NCBI GenBank assembly: GCA_937871705.1
Contig: CALMOO010000421.1
Span: 1-5,027 of the forward strand
Source of the DNA: an uncultured Hymenobacter sp.
GTDB taxonomy: Bacteria; Bacteroidota; Bacteroidia; Cytophagales; Hymenobacteraceae
DNA length: 5,027 nt
Direction of reading: 5' to 3'
The position numbers and the translations under genes are program-made. Under the pieces are notes generated by a model. That model did not search any database and was not told the origin of the DNA. It saw nothing but the letters and a program-made list of their open reading frames with translations. Shown here in pieces: positions 1-5,025 of this stretch (position 1 is the stretch's first letter; each line of letters opens with the position of its first letter).

Positions 1-1
1 G

Positions 2-532
2 GGCACTACTCTGCCCGAGCTGCGAGCGGCCGGCAGCGAGTACAACCTGAAGTACTTCAACCCGCTCGATGCGGCCGACTACGTGCCCAAAGTAATGGGC
101 CTGCTCGAGCGCAACAACGACGACGAAATCATCTCCTTTTTTCAGCAGGTGCGCACCGTCGACAACCCCGACTGGGTGTGGTACCTGAGCACGATTCGCA
201 TTTTTATGCGCGATGAGGCCGGCCAGCCGCTGCTTTCGCTCACCTTTGCGTGCCCCATCAACCTGCTGAGCCACGTGACGCCCAAGGTGGCGCGGCTGCT
301 GGAAGAAAACGTTTTCCTGCGCAAAAATCAGAGCTTGTTTGCCCAGCTCACCCGGCGCGAGCGGCAGGTGCTGCAGCTGCTGGCGCAGGGCAAAAACTCG
401 GTGACCATTGCCAAAGAATTGTTTATTTCGGCCAACACCGTGATTACGCACCGGCGCAACATCAACGCCAAGCTGCACCCCGAAACCCAGCACGACCTCT
501 CGCGCTACGCCTACGCCTTCGACCTGGTGTGA
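2..532 (+). CDS. LuxR-type transcriptional regulator, C-terminal part (5' end outside window)
   Basis: The reading frame is open from the first bases of the window to TGA at 530-532, giving 176 residues and no credible start, so the gene begins upstream. An internal GTG at 83 could be mistaken for a start, but coding-like sequence continues before it. The last part, about residues 116-158, is a LuxR/GerE helix-turn-helix: it opens LTRRERQVLQLLAQGK, continues through IAKELFISANTV with the expected recognition-helix pattern, and ends THRRNINAKL. The preceding ~110 residues contain IRIFMRDEAGQPL and are predicted alpha/beta, resembling the end of a PAS-like sensory domain as found in Bacteroidota PAS-LuxR proteins; that assignment is inference. 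There is no receiver domain in the visible part, though one could lie upstream. The protein should bind DNA in the cytoplasm; ligand and targets are unknown. The next gene starts 222 bases later behind its own promoter-like site, so the two are probably not one operon. Confidence 0.9.
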   Translation, partial: GTTLPELRAAGSEYNLKYFNPLDAADYVPKVMGLLERNNDDEIISFFQQVRTVDNPDWVWYLSTIRIFMRDEAGQPLLSLTFACPINLLSHVTPKVARLLEENVFLRKNQSLFAQLTRRERQVLQLLAQGKNSVTIAKELFISANTVITHRRNINAKLHPETQHDLSRYAYAFDLV

Positions 533-563
533 TGGCGCGCCTTACGCCGGCCCAAGGGGGGTA

Positions 564-623
564 GGCGGCGCAGTAGCTGGGCAAAACATGCGCCGCCAGC
601 CGCAAATGTGCTGTTTGCCCAGC
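564..623 (+). repeat. Two interleaved inverted repeats (possible pseudoknot or alternative hairpins)
   Basis: GGCGGCGCA at 564-572 is perfectly complementary to TGCGCCGCC at 589-597. Inside its loop, GCTGGGCAAA at 576-585 is perfectly complementary to TTTGCCCAGC at 614-623. As RNA the 9-bp and 10-bp stems are arranged as in an H-type pseudoknot (connecting loops about 3, 3 and 16 nt), or they compete. GCCCAG at 617-622 can also pair with CTGGGC at 672-677. The element starts 32 bases after the LuxR-type stop codon and has no following T-run, so it is not a standard intrinsic terminator. The proposed phosphatase promoter lies downstream at 725-732, so on a + strand transcript this would be a 3' UTR or read-through region. 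Function is unknown; the complementarity itself is certain. Confidence 0.7.
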
Positions 624-651
624 GTAGGTAGCTTGTTGCTTTGTGGCTGGC

Positions 652-668
652 TACGTAATACTTACGTA
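652..668. repeat. 17-bp palindrome, possible regulator binding site
   Basis: TACGTAA (652-658) and TTACGTA (662-668) form a perfect 7-bp inverted repeat with a TAC spacer. The size and dyad symmetry fit a dimeric regulator operator. It lies 56 bases upstream of the proposed -7 box of the phosphatase gene and 119 bases after the LuxR-type stop. Which protein would bind is not visible; the upstream LuxR-type regulator is only one candidate. Confidence 0.4.
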
Positions 669-701
669 ACACTGGGCGCTGCCAACGGGAAATCCACCGC
701 C

Positions 702-732
702 AGATTTTCGCCAAAATGCACCATTAGGTTTG
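702..732 (+). promoter_or_regulatory. Promoter of the PAP2 phosphatase gene (Bacteroidota TAnnTTTG type)
   Basis: TAGGTTTG at 725-732 matches the Bacteroidota -7 consensus TAnnTTTG exactly. A T-rich block (TTTTCG, 705-710) sits about 17 bases upstream where the -33 element is expected, although the canonical TTTG is not present. Transcription would start near 739, giving a leader of roughly 16 nt. AGATT (702-706) and AAAAT (713-717) lie 11 bp apart just upstream and match the half-site-like repeats before the response-regulator gene at the same distance from its -7 box. The consensus is established for the phylum; use of this site is inferred. Confidence 0.6.
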
Positions 733-754
733 TCGTTTTATCGTAGAGCCGGCC

Positions 755-1606
755 ATGGAGCAGTATTTAACCCTTCTAAAAAGTAAATCAGCTCGCTCGC
801 GGCGCCTTGTGTGCGCGCTCGTAGCGGGGCTGTGGCTGGGCGTGACGCCCGCCGCCTACGCCCAGGTGCCCCTCAACCCCGCCGCACCGGCCGCCGACAC
901 CACCCACAAGTACGAAAACCCGACCGGAGCGCCCACTGTCGCGAAAAAGCCGTTCCTGAAGAGCAAGCTTTTCAAAGCCGTAGCGGTGCCGGCCGTGCTC
1001 ATCGGCTACGGGGCGTACACGTTCAATGGCGGTGGTTTTTACACCAACCAGAACGCGCAGAAAGACATTCATCGCCTCTTTCCGTCGTCGAACAGCCGCA
1101 TTGCCGACTACCTCATTTTTGTGCCCTACCTGGAGCTGGGCGCCGTAACCCTGGCGGGCGTCGAGTCGCGCAACGACCGCGTTAACGTGCTGCTGCTCAT
1201 TGCGAAGAGCGAGGCCATTATGCTGAGCAGCACCTTTATCGTAAAGGCGCTCAGCCACGAGGAGCGGCCCGACGGCTCCGATAATCTCTCGTTTCCATCG
1301 GGGCACACGGCGCAGGCCTTTCTGGCGGCCAGCATCGTGCACACCGAGTTTCGGGATAAAAGCCAGTGGTACGGCATTGGCGCCTATGCCGTGGCCACGA
1401 GCGTGGCGGGCCTGCGCATGGTCGTGAATAAGCACTGGCAAAGCGACGTGGTGGCCGGGGCGGGTTTCGGCATCCTGTCGGCGCACCTGGCCTACCTCAC
1501 CCACCGCAACCGCTGGGGGCGCAAGGCTATTGGGCGCGATATGAGCTTTGCGCCAACATTTTATGGCAGCACGCCCGGCCTGAGCCTGACTTGGCGGGCG
1601 CACTAG
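755..1606 (+). CDS. PAP2-family phosphatase (membrane or exported lipid phosphatase)
   Basis: This 283-residue protein carries all three signature motifs of the type 2 phosphatidic acid phosphatase superfamily: K164-x6-R171-P172 (KALSHEERP), F180-PSGH184, and R221-x5-H227-x3-D231. Established chemistry for the family places H227 as nucleophile and H184 as acid in hydrolysis of a phosphate ester or pyrophosphate. The first Arg of SRx5Hx3D is kept, but the Ser is replaced by Leu (GLR). The N-terminus has a basic stretch (SARSRR), a hydrophobic core and AYA-Q near residue 36, consistent with a signal peptide. Further hydrophobic segments lie near 73-90, 117-136, 143-164, 204-222 and 232-250, so the active site is probably periplasmic. 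Likely substrates are undecaprenyl pyrophosphate, phosphatidate or lipid A phosphates; the sequence does not decide. ATG 755 has no clear Shine-Dalgarno sequence. The gene directly precedes a two-component system and has a promoter very like that of the response-regulator gene. Confidence 0.92.
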   Translation: MEQYLTLLKSKSARSRRLVCALVAGLWLGVTPAAYAQVPLNPAAPAADTTHKYENPTGAPTVAKKPFLKSKLFKAVAVPAVLIGYGAYTFNGGGFYTNQNAQKDIHRLFPSSNSRIADYLIFVPYLELGAVTLAGVESRNDRVNVLLLIAKSEAIMLSSTFIVKALSHEERPDGSDNLSFPSGHTAQAFLAASIVHTEFRDKSQWYGIGAYAVATSVAGLRMVVNKHWQSDVVAGAGFGILSAHLAYLTHRNRWGRKAIGRDMSFAPTFYGSTPGLSLTWRAH

Positions 1607-1618
1607 CCCGCTCATAAA

Positions 1619-1635
1619 ACGGAGAGTAACTCCGT
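1619..1635 (+). repeat. Short hairpin after the phosphatase gene
   Basis: ACGGAG (1619-1624) and CTCCGT (1630-1635) form a perfect 6-bp stem with a 5-nt loop, 12 bases after the phosphatase stop codon. No T-run follows, so an intrinsic terminator is doubtful. It could protect the 3' end of the message or simply be chance. Confidence 0.3.
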
Positions 1636-1638
1636 AGG

Positions 1639-1682
1639 TGAATGTGACAAGAATCAGCACAGATTGTATTCAGAATCGAAGG
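1639..1682 (+). promoter_or_regulatory. Four direct repeats with 11-bp period, candidate response-regulator operator
   Basis: Four successive 11-mers begin TGAATG (1639), AGAATC (1650), AGATTG (1661) and AGAATC (1672). Positions 2, 3 and 5 of each unit are G, A and T. OmpR/PhoB-family regulators are known to bind head-to-tail direct repeats spaced about 11 bp, usually next to or overlapping the -33 region, and the gene immediately downstream encodes such a regulator. The array ends just before the -7-like box at 1684. Autoregulation is the inference. The motif was chosen after looking, so some chance contribution is possible. Confidence 0.45.
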
Positions 1683-1691
1683 GTAGGTTTA
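1664..1691 (+). promoter_or_regulatory. Promoter of the response-regulator gene
   Basis: TTG at 1664-1666 is followed after 17 bases by TAGGTTTA (1684-1691), one mismatch from the Bacteroidota -7 consensus TAnnTTTG. An overlapping alternative is TACATTTT at 1690-1697. The -7 box ends 22 bases before ATG 1714, exactly as for the phosphatase promoter. The TTG overlaps the third 11-bp repeat, so a bound regulator would sit on the -33 element. Confidence 0.45.
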
Positions 1692-1713
1692 CATTTTCAC
1701 CGCCATTCGATTT

Positions 1714-2391
1714 ATGAAACTGCTTCTCGTTGAAGACGAACCGGCCCTGCGCAGCACGTTGCTGGAATCGTTGCGCCAGAGCGGCTACGTAGTCGAAGTA
1801 GCGCCCGATTTTACGCAGGCTTACGAGAAAATTAAGCTTTATCGCTACGACTGCGTGCTGCTCGACCTGACGCTGCCCGACGGCAACGGCCTCGACCTGC
1901 TACGCGCCCTCAAAACCGACGATGCGGCGGCCGGCGTGCTCATCCTCACGGCGCGCGACGCGCTCGAAGACAAGGTAATCGGCCTCGACCTGGGCGCCGA
2001 CGACTACCTCATCAAGCCCTTTCACCTCTCGGAGCTGAACGCCCGGCTGCGGGCTATTATCCGGCGGCGGCAGTTTCAGGGGCAGCACCACATCGTGTTT
2101 CGCGACCTGCTGGTGTGGCCCGAGCAGGCCGAGGTGCTGGTGCGCGGCGAGCCCCTGGCCCTCACCCGCAAGGAGTACGACCTGCTGCTTTACCTGCTCG
2201 CCAACCCCGGCCGGGTGCTCACCAAGGAAGCCATTGCCGAGCACCTCTGCGGCGACACCGTGGACGCGGCCGACTCGTTCGATTTTATCTATACGCACCT
2301 GAAAAACCTGCGCAAGAAATTACAGGAAAAAGGCGCCGATAATTACATTCGGACGATGTATGGCGTTGGGTATAAGCTTAGTAATGAGTGA
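1714..2391 (+). CDS. OmpR/PhoB-family response regulator
   Basis: This 225-residue protein has a standard two-domain layout. The receiver domain (about 1-118) shows the acidic pocket E7-D8-E9, phospho-acceptor D51 in LLDLTLPDG, switch T79 in LILTAR, and K101 in IKPF, so phosphotransfer should work. The C-terminal winged-helix domain (about 125-222) contains LTRKEYDLLLYLLANPGRVL and ends YIRTMYGVGYKL, typical of OmpR-type DNA binding. It should act as a cytoplasmic transcription factor activated by the downstream kinase. The gene has its own promoter-like region with 11-bp direct repeats, suggesting autoregulation. The kinase gene follows on the same strand after 144 bases, most of which is a REP-type element. 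ATG 1714 is the natural start: the first residues, MKLLLVEDEP, are the usual first strand. Targets are not known; the neighbouring phosphatase gene is the best candidate because its promoter matches. Confidence 0.96.
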   Translation: MKLLLVEDEPALRSTLLESLRQSGYVVEVAPDFTQAYEKIKLYRYDCVLLDLTLPDGNGLDLLRALKTDDAAAGVLILTARDALEDKVIGLDLGADDYLIKPFHLSELNARLRAIIRRRQFQGQHHIVFRDLLVWPEQAEVLVRGEPLALTRKEYDLLLYLLANPGRVLTKEAIAEHLCGDTVDAADSFDFIYTHLKNLRKKLQEKGADNYIRTMYGVGYKLSNE

Positions 2392-2402
2392 CGTGCATTT
2401 CT

Positions 2403-2505
2403 GTCATTGCGAGCTTGCGAAGCAATCACACCAGCACGATGCCCGCGCAAATTGGCCGTTCTGAAAAGGCGTTCGGGTGCGATTGCTTTGCAGGCTCATA
2501 ATGAC
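2403..2505. repeat. REP-type paired palindromic element between regulator and kinase genes
   Basis: A 25-bp arm at 2403-2427 (starts GTCATT, contains GAGC, ends AAGCAATC) is repeated in inverted orientation at 2481-2505 (starts GATTGCTTTGC, ends ATGAC). The two match at 21 of 25 positions and are separated by 53 bp. This is the form of a REP doublet (REPIN) or a small non-autonomous element. Similar GTCATTGCGAG...AAGCAATC palindromes are, to my knowledge, common between genes in Hymenobacter-like genomes. No RAYT transposase is visible in the window. It lies wholly in the gap between the response-regulator stop and the kinase start, so it would be transcribed if the pair forms an operon. Confidence 0.8.
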
Positions 2506-2535
2506 AAAACTGTACCCTACCCCCTTCTCCTCTAC

Positions 2536-3816
2536 GTGAAGCTCCTGGCCGCCACCAATCGCTACTACCTGGCCCTGGCGGCGCTGCTGTTTGTGGTGGC
2601 GAGCGGGGCGCTGTATTACGGCGTGAATGCGGCCCTGCGCCACGAGGTAGACGAGCAGCTCGGCAACCAGCGCCAGCTGATAGCGGCCCTGGTGCAGGCC
2701 GGCCAGCCGCTGCGCCCTACCCCCTTCGAAGACCAGCTGCGCGTGAGTAGCCACCCGCGCCCGCTGGGTCTGGCCGATACGTTGCTGCCTGACCCTCACG
2801 AGCATACCCTGGTGCCGTGCCGGCAGCTCACCTTTCAGCTGCGCCAAGACGGGAAGATGATGTGGGTGACGCTGCGCAAGTCCTTGGTCGAAACCAACGA
2901 TATTCTGGTGGTAGTGCTCGGGGTGATGCTCGGGGTGGTGCTGCTGCTGCTGGCGGGCGTGCTGCTGCTCAACCGGTGGCTGAGCGGGCGGCTCTGGGGC
3001 CCGTTTCGGCACACGCTGGCCGCGCTGCGGCACTACGATTTGCAGCAGCACCGGCCGCTGGTGCTGCCTACCCCCTCCATCGACGAATTTGCGGAGCTAA
3101 ACCAGGCAGTGATGCACCTAAGCCAGCGCTTAGTAGCTGATTATGAGAGCCTGCGCGAGTTTACGGCCAATGCCGCCCACGAAACCCAGACGCCGCTGGC
3201 CATCATGCAGGCGCAGCTCGAGCAGCTGCTGCAAGTGCCCGCCTTGGCCCACGACCCCACGGCAGCCCCGCTCCTGGCCGACCTTTACGGGGCCACGCGC
3301 CGCCTCTCGCGGCTGCACCAGGCGCTGGCTTTGCTCAGCAAAATCGAAAACCGGCAGTTTGCCGACGCCCAGCCCATCAACCTGGCCGAGCTGCTGGGCG
3401 AAAAAACGGGCCAGCTGGCGCCGTTGCTCGAAGCCCGCAACCTGCACCTGCACTTGCACCTGGGCCCTACCCCGGCGCTGCGCATGCACCCCGGCCTGGC
3501 CGATTCGCTGGTGCACAACCTGCTCTACAACGCCATCAAGCACAACCAGCCCGGCGGCGACGTAACGGTGCGCCTCACCGGGGAAGCGCTGGAAATCAGC
3601 AACCCTGGCCCCGCCATCTCGGGCGACCCGAGCCGGTTTTTTGAGCGCTTTCGCAAGCACCACGCCGCGGCCGAATCGCCGGGGCTGGGCCTGAGCATTG
3701 TGCAGCAGGTGGGCGCGTACTACGGCTTTGGCATCACCTATCGGTACGCGGCCCAGGGGCAGCGGCACACGCTGCGGGTGGCCTTCCGGCCGGTTGGCCC
3801 CGAGGGCAGGGGGTAG
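2536..3816 (+). CDS. Membrane sensor histidine kinase
   Basis: Read from GTG 2536 this is 426 residues. The frame is open back to TTG 2407, but that extension falls inside the REP element and encodes nothing kinase-like, whereas KLLAATNRYYL from GTG 2536 is a usual start for Bacteroidota kinases. Transmembrane segments at about 11-31 and 123-145 enclose a ~90-residue periplasmic sensor region with no recognised fold. A linker (146-205) may be HAMP-like. The H-box at about 209-221 (FTANAAHETQTPL) has phospho-acceptor H215. The ATPase domain shows an N-box (N328, N332, K335), an F-box (FFERF, 368-372) and a G2 box (PGLGLSI). The G1 box is degenerate, SNPGPA instead of DxGxG, which is also met in other short Bacteroidota kinases. 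It should phosphorylate the response regulator encoded just upstream. The signal is unknown; the neighbouring phosphatase suggests an envelope condition. Confidence 0.93.
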   Translation: MKLLAATNRYYLALAALLFVVASGALYYGVNAALRHEVDEQLGNQRQLIAALVQAGQPLRPTPFEDQLRVSSHPRPLGLADTLLPDPHEHTLVPCRQLTFQLRQDGKMMWVTLRKSLVETNDILVVVLGVMLGVVLLLLAGVLLLNRWLSGRLWGPFRHTLAALRHYDLQQHRPLVLPTPSIDEFAELNQAVMHLSQRLVADYESLREFTANAAHETQTPLAIMQAQLEQLLQVPALAHDPTAAPLLADLYGATRRLSRLHQALALLSKIENRQFADAQPINLAELLGEKTGQLAPLLEARNLHLHLHLGPTPALRMHPGLADSLVHNLLYNAIKHNQPGGDVTVRLTGEALEISNPGPAISGDPSRFFERFRKHHAAAESPGLGLSIVQQVGAYYGFGITYRYAAQGQRHTLRVAFRPVGPEGRG

Positions 3817-3831
3817 GGCCCGCTGGTGGCG

Positions 3832-3838
3832 TACTTTG
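3832..3838 (+). promoter_or_regulatory. Weak -7-like box upstream of moaC
   Basis: TACTTTG resembles TAnnTTTG with one spacer base missing, and sits 22 bases before ATG 3861. No convincing -33 element is seen. The gap after the kinase stop is only 44 bases, so moaC could equally be read from the kinase transcript. Confidence 0.25.
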
Positions 3839-3860
3839 TAGAAACTACCAACTGCTACTC

Positions 3861-4352
3861 ATGTCCGACTTGGCCCCCAAACTCACGCACCTCAACGAAG
3901 CCGGCCAGCCGGCGATGGTCAATGTCGGCGCCAAAGCCGTGACGGCCCGCGTGGCCCGCGCCCAGGCCCGCGTGCGCCTCGGGCCCGACATTCTGGCTTT
4001 GGTGCAGGCCGGCGACCTGCCCACCCGCAAAGGCCCGGTGTTCCAAACCGCCATAATTGCCGGCGTGATGGCCGCCAAAAAAACATCCGACCTCATCCCC
4101 CTCTGCCACCCGCTGGGCCTCGACGACTGCCAAGTGCGCATCGAAGTCCTACCCCCCGATTCGCTTCTGATTGAATGCACGGCCCGCGTTACCAGCAAAA
4201 CCGGCGTAGAAATGGAAGCGCTCACTGGCGCCTCCGTGGCCGCCCTCACGGTGTACGACATGTGCAAAGCTATGTCGCACGACATTGTTATTGAGGAAAT
4301 TAGATTGGTAGAAAAGACGGGCGGCAAGTCCGATTTTCACCACCAAGGCTAA
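3861..4352 (+). CDS. moaC: Cyclic pyranopterin monophosphate synthase MoaC
   Basis: MoaC acts with MoaA in the first part of molybdenum-cofactor synthesis, converting 3',8-cyclo-7,8-dihydro-GTP to cyclic pyranopterin monophosphate in the cytoplasm. At 163 residues it has the usual family length. Diagnostic stretches are present in order: MVNVGAK (19-25), KGPVFQTAIIAGVMAAKKTSDLIPLCHPL (57-85), ECTARV (105-110), GVEMEALTGASVAALTVYDMCKA (115-137) and GGKSD near the end. K57, H83, the Glu residues of GVEMEAL, D133 and K136 correspond to active-site residues known from the E. coli enzyme. ATG 3861 gives the expected N-terminus before LTHLNEAG; there is no Shine-Dalgarno sequence. The gene is 44 bases after the kinase stop and convergent with moaE. 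moaA and moaD are not in the window. Confidence 0.97.
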   Translation: MSDLAPKLTHLNEAGQPAMVNVGAKAVTARVARAQARVRLGPDILALVQAGDLPTRKGPVFQTAIIAGVMAAKKTSDLIPLCHPLGLDDCQVRIEVLPPDSLLIECTARVTSKTGVEMEALTGASVAALTVYDMCKAMSHDIVIEEIRLVEKTGGKSDFHHQG

Positions 4353-4370
4353 GCGGTTAGCTTGGTTTAA

Positions 4371-4413
4371 AGGAGACCGTCATGCTGAGCTTGTCAAAGC
4401 ATGACGGTCTCCT
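4371..4413. repeat. REP-like perfect palindrome between convergent moaC and moaE
   Basis: AGGAGACCGTCATGCT (4371-4386) and AGCATGACGGTCTCCT (4398-4413) are perfectly complementary over 16 bp, with an 11-nt loop, GAGCTTGTCAA. It begins 18 bases after the moaC stop and ends 18 bases before the moaE stop, an ideal place for a two-way transcription end or mRNA 3' protection. No T-run follows on either strand, so it is not a canonical intrinsic terminator. Its core, GTCAT...GAGCTTG...AAGCA, resembles the REP arms at 2403-2427 and points to a dispersed repeat family. A shorter outer pair, TAAGCG (4350-4355) and CGCTTA (4414-4419), also flanks it. Confidence 0.75.
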
Positions 4414-4431
4414 CGCTTAAGATTATTTGCC

Positions 4432-4848
4432 CTACGGATGAGCCGATACCCACACGGTGCCGTCCTCGTATTCCTCTTTCTTCCAGATGGGGACGACTTC
4501 TTTTAGCGTGTCGATAATGTACTGGCAAGCGGCAAAGGAATCGGCCCGGTGCGGCGTCGACACGGCCACGACCACGGCCACATCGCCGATTTCGAGTGTG
4601 CCGTGGCGGTGCGTCACGGCTATTTGGCGCAGCATGGGCCACTTCTCCTGGGCCATTTCGGCTACGCGGCGCAGCTGGTGCACAGCCATGGGGGGGTAGG
4701 CTTCGTAGTGCAGGCGCACCACGCGGCGGCCATCGCTGCGGTTGCGCACGGTGCCAATAAAGGCGTTGACGGCCCCGGCCTCGTCCGATTCGGCGGCTTG
4801 CAGCACGGCGGCTACGTCGATGGGCTGGTCAGTGAGGGCAATGTGCAT
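4432..4848 (-). CDS. moaE: Molybdopterin synthase catalytic subunit MoaE
   Basis: MoaE, together with the sulfur carrier MoaD, inserts two sulfur atoms into cyclic pyranopterin monophosphate to give molybdopterin. The 138-residue protein is slightly shorter than the ~150-residue E. coli enzyme. Family blocks are clear: GAVNAFIGTVRNRSDGR (25-41), RLHYEAYPPMA (45-55), HRHGTLEIGDVAVVVAVS (80-97), H100-R101, and K116-EVVPIWKKE (116-125). R35, H100, K116 and K123 match residues known to be needed for catalysis and MoaD contact. ATG at 4848 (read leftward) gives MHIALTDQPID, a normal N-terminus, with no Shine-Dalgarno sequence. It is convergent with moaC, so the two pathway genes are separately transcribed. 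A run of seven C residues on the coding strand (4690-4696) encodes the conserved Pro-Pro. Confidence 0.96.
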   Translation of the reverse strand: MHIALTDQPIDVAAVLQAAESDEAGAVNAFIGTVRNRSDGRRVVRLHYEAYPPMAVHQLRRVAEMAQEKWPMLRQIAVTHRHGTLEIGDVAVVVAVSTPHRADSFAACQYIIDTLKEVVPIWKKEEYEDGTVWVSAHP

Positions 4849-4890
4849 TGGGGAGTAATCCGGAAAGTAAAGGGGGTAGGGAAGTTGTTG

Positions 4891-4908
4891 AGCGGCAATA
4901 CTGCCGCT
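4891..4908. repeat. Short GC-rich hairpin upstream of moaE
   Basis: AGCGGCA (4891-4897) and TGCCGCT (4902-4908) form a perfect 7-bp stem with a 4-nt loop, ATAC. It lies 42 bases before the moaE start and 30 bases after the stop of the possible partial gene at 4939. It could end that upstream transcript or be an operator or leader hairpin for moaE. No T-run follows. Confidence 0.4.
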
Positions 4909-4938
4909 GGCTACTACCAGAACGTAGCCCGGTATACC

Positions 4939-5025
4939 CTAGTTAATAGCTAGAACAATTATTCGCCAAATCTTCTTGCGCCGGGTAGCTGTCAGTAGCT
5001 CGGCCTGAGCCGCACCCAGCTGGTC
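4939..5025 (-). CDS. Possible C-terminal end of an unidentified gene
   Basis: On the minus strand one frame stays open from the window edge to TAG at 4941-4939, giving 28 residues: DQLGAAQAELLTATRRKKIW followed by RIIVLAIN. The pattern, a helical polar part, then a basic cluster and a hydrophobic tail, is protein-like and could be the end of a membrane-anchored or amphipathic protein. Its third-position GC is lower than in the neighbouring genes, and 28 codons is too few to be sure. I do not recognise the family. If real, it is transcribed toward moaE with a 90-base gap. Confidence 0.3.
   Translation of the reverse strand, partial: DQLGAAQAELLTATRRKKIWRIIVLAIN

Noticed and set aside
788..1660. 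Long minus-strand open frame opposite the phosphatase gene (290 codons)
   Set aside because: It is a shadow of GC-rich coding sequence: composition is Arg/Gly/Val/His-rich with no recognisable domain, while the opposite frame has all PAP2 motifs.
2407..2535. Kinase reading frame extended to TTG at 2407
   Set aside because: The first 43 codons lie mostly in the REP palindrome and encode no kinase-like sequence; GTG 2536 begins the usual KLL...TNRYYL N-terminus.
3442..3465. CTGCAC CTGCAC TTGCAC tandem hexamers in the kinase gene as a phase-variable tract
   Set aside because: Only about three imperfect copies and a unit divisible by three, so slippage would not switch the frame; likely just the local Leu-His alternation.
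3130..3768. Long minus-strand open frame opposite the kinase gene, and similar ones at 2404-3051 and 1900-2298
   Set aside because: These are antisense shadows in high-GC codon usage with repetitive Gln/Arg/Val content and no domain.
4077..4083. Run of seven A residues in moaC as a programmed frameshift site
   Set aside because: It encodes the conserved Lys-Lys of KKTSDLIPLCHP in frame, MoaC is complete in one frame, and no stimulatory structure was seen.
4371..4413. Canonical Rho-independent terminator
   Set aside because: The stem is strong but no T-run follows on either strand, so it is recorded as a REP-like palindrome with possible terminating effect.
4549..4953. Plus-strand open frame opposite moaE
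   Set aside because: His/Gly/Ala-rich shadow; the minus strand encodes a complete MoaE.
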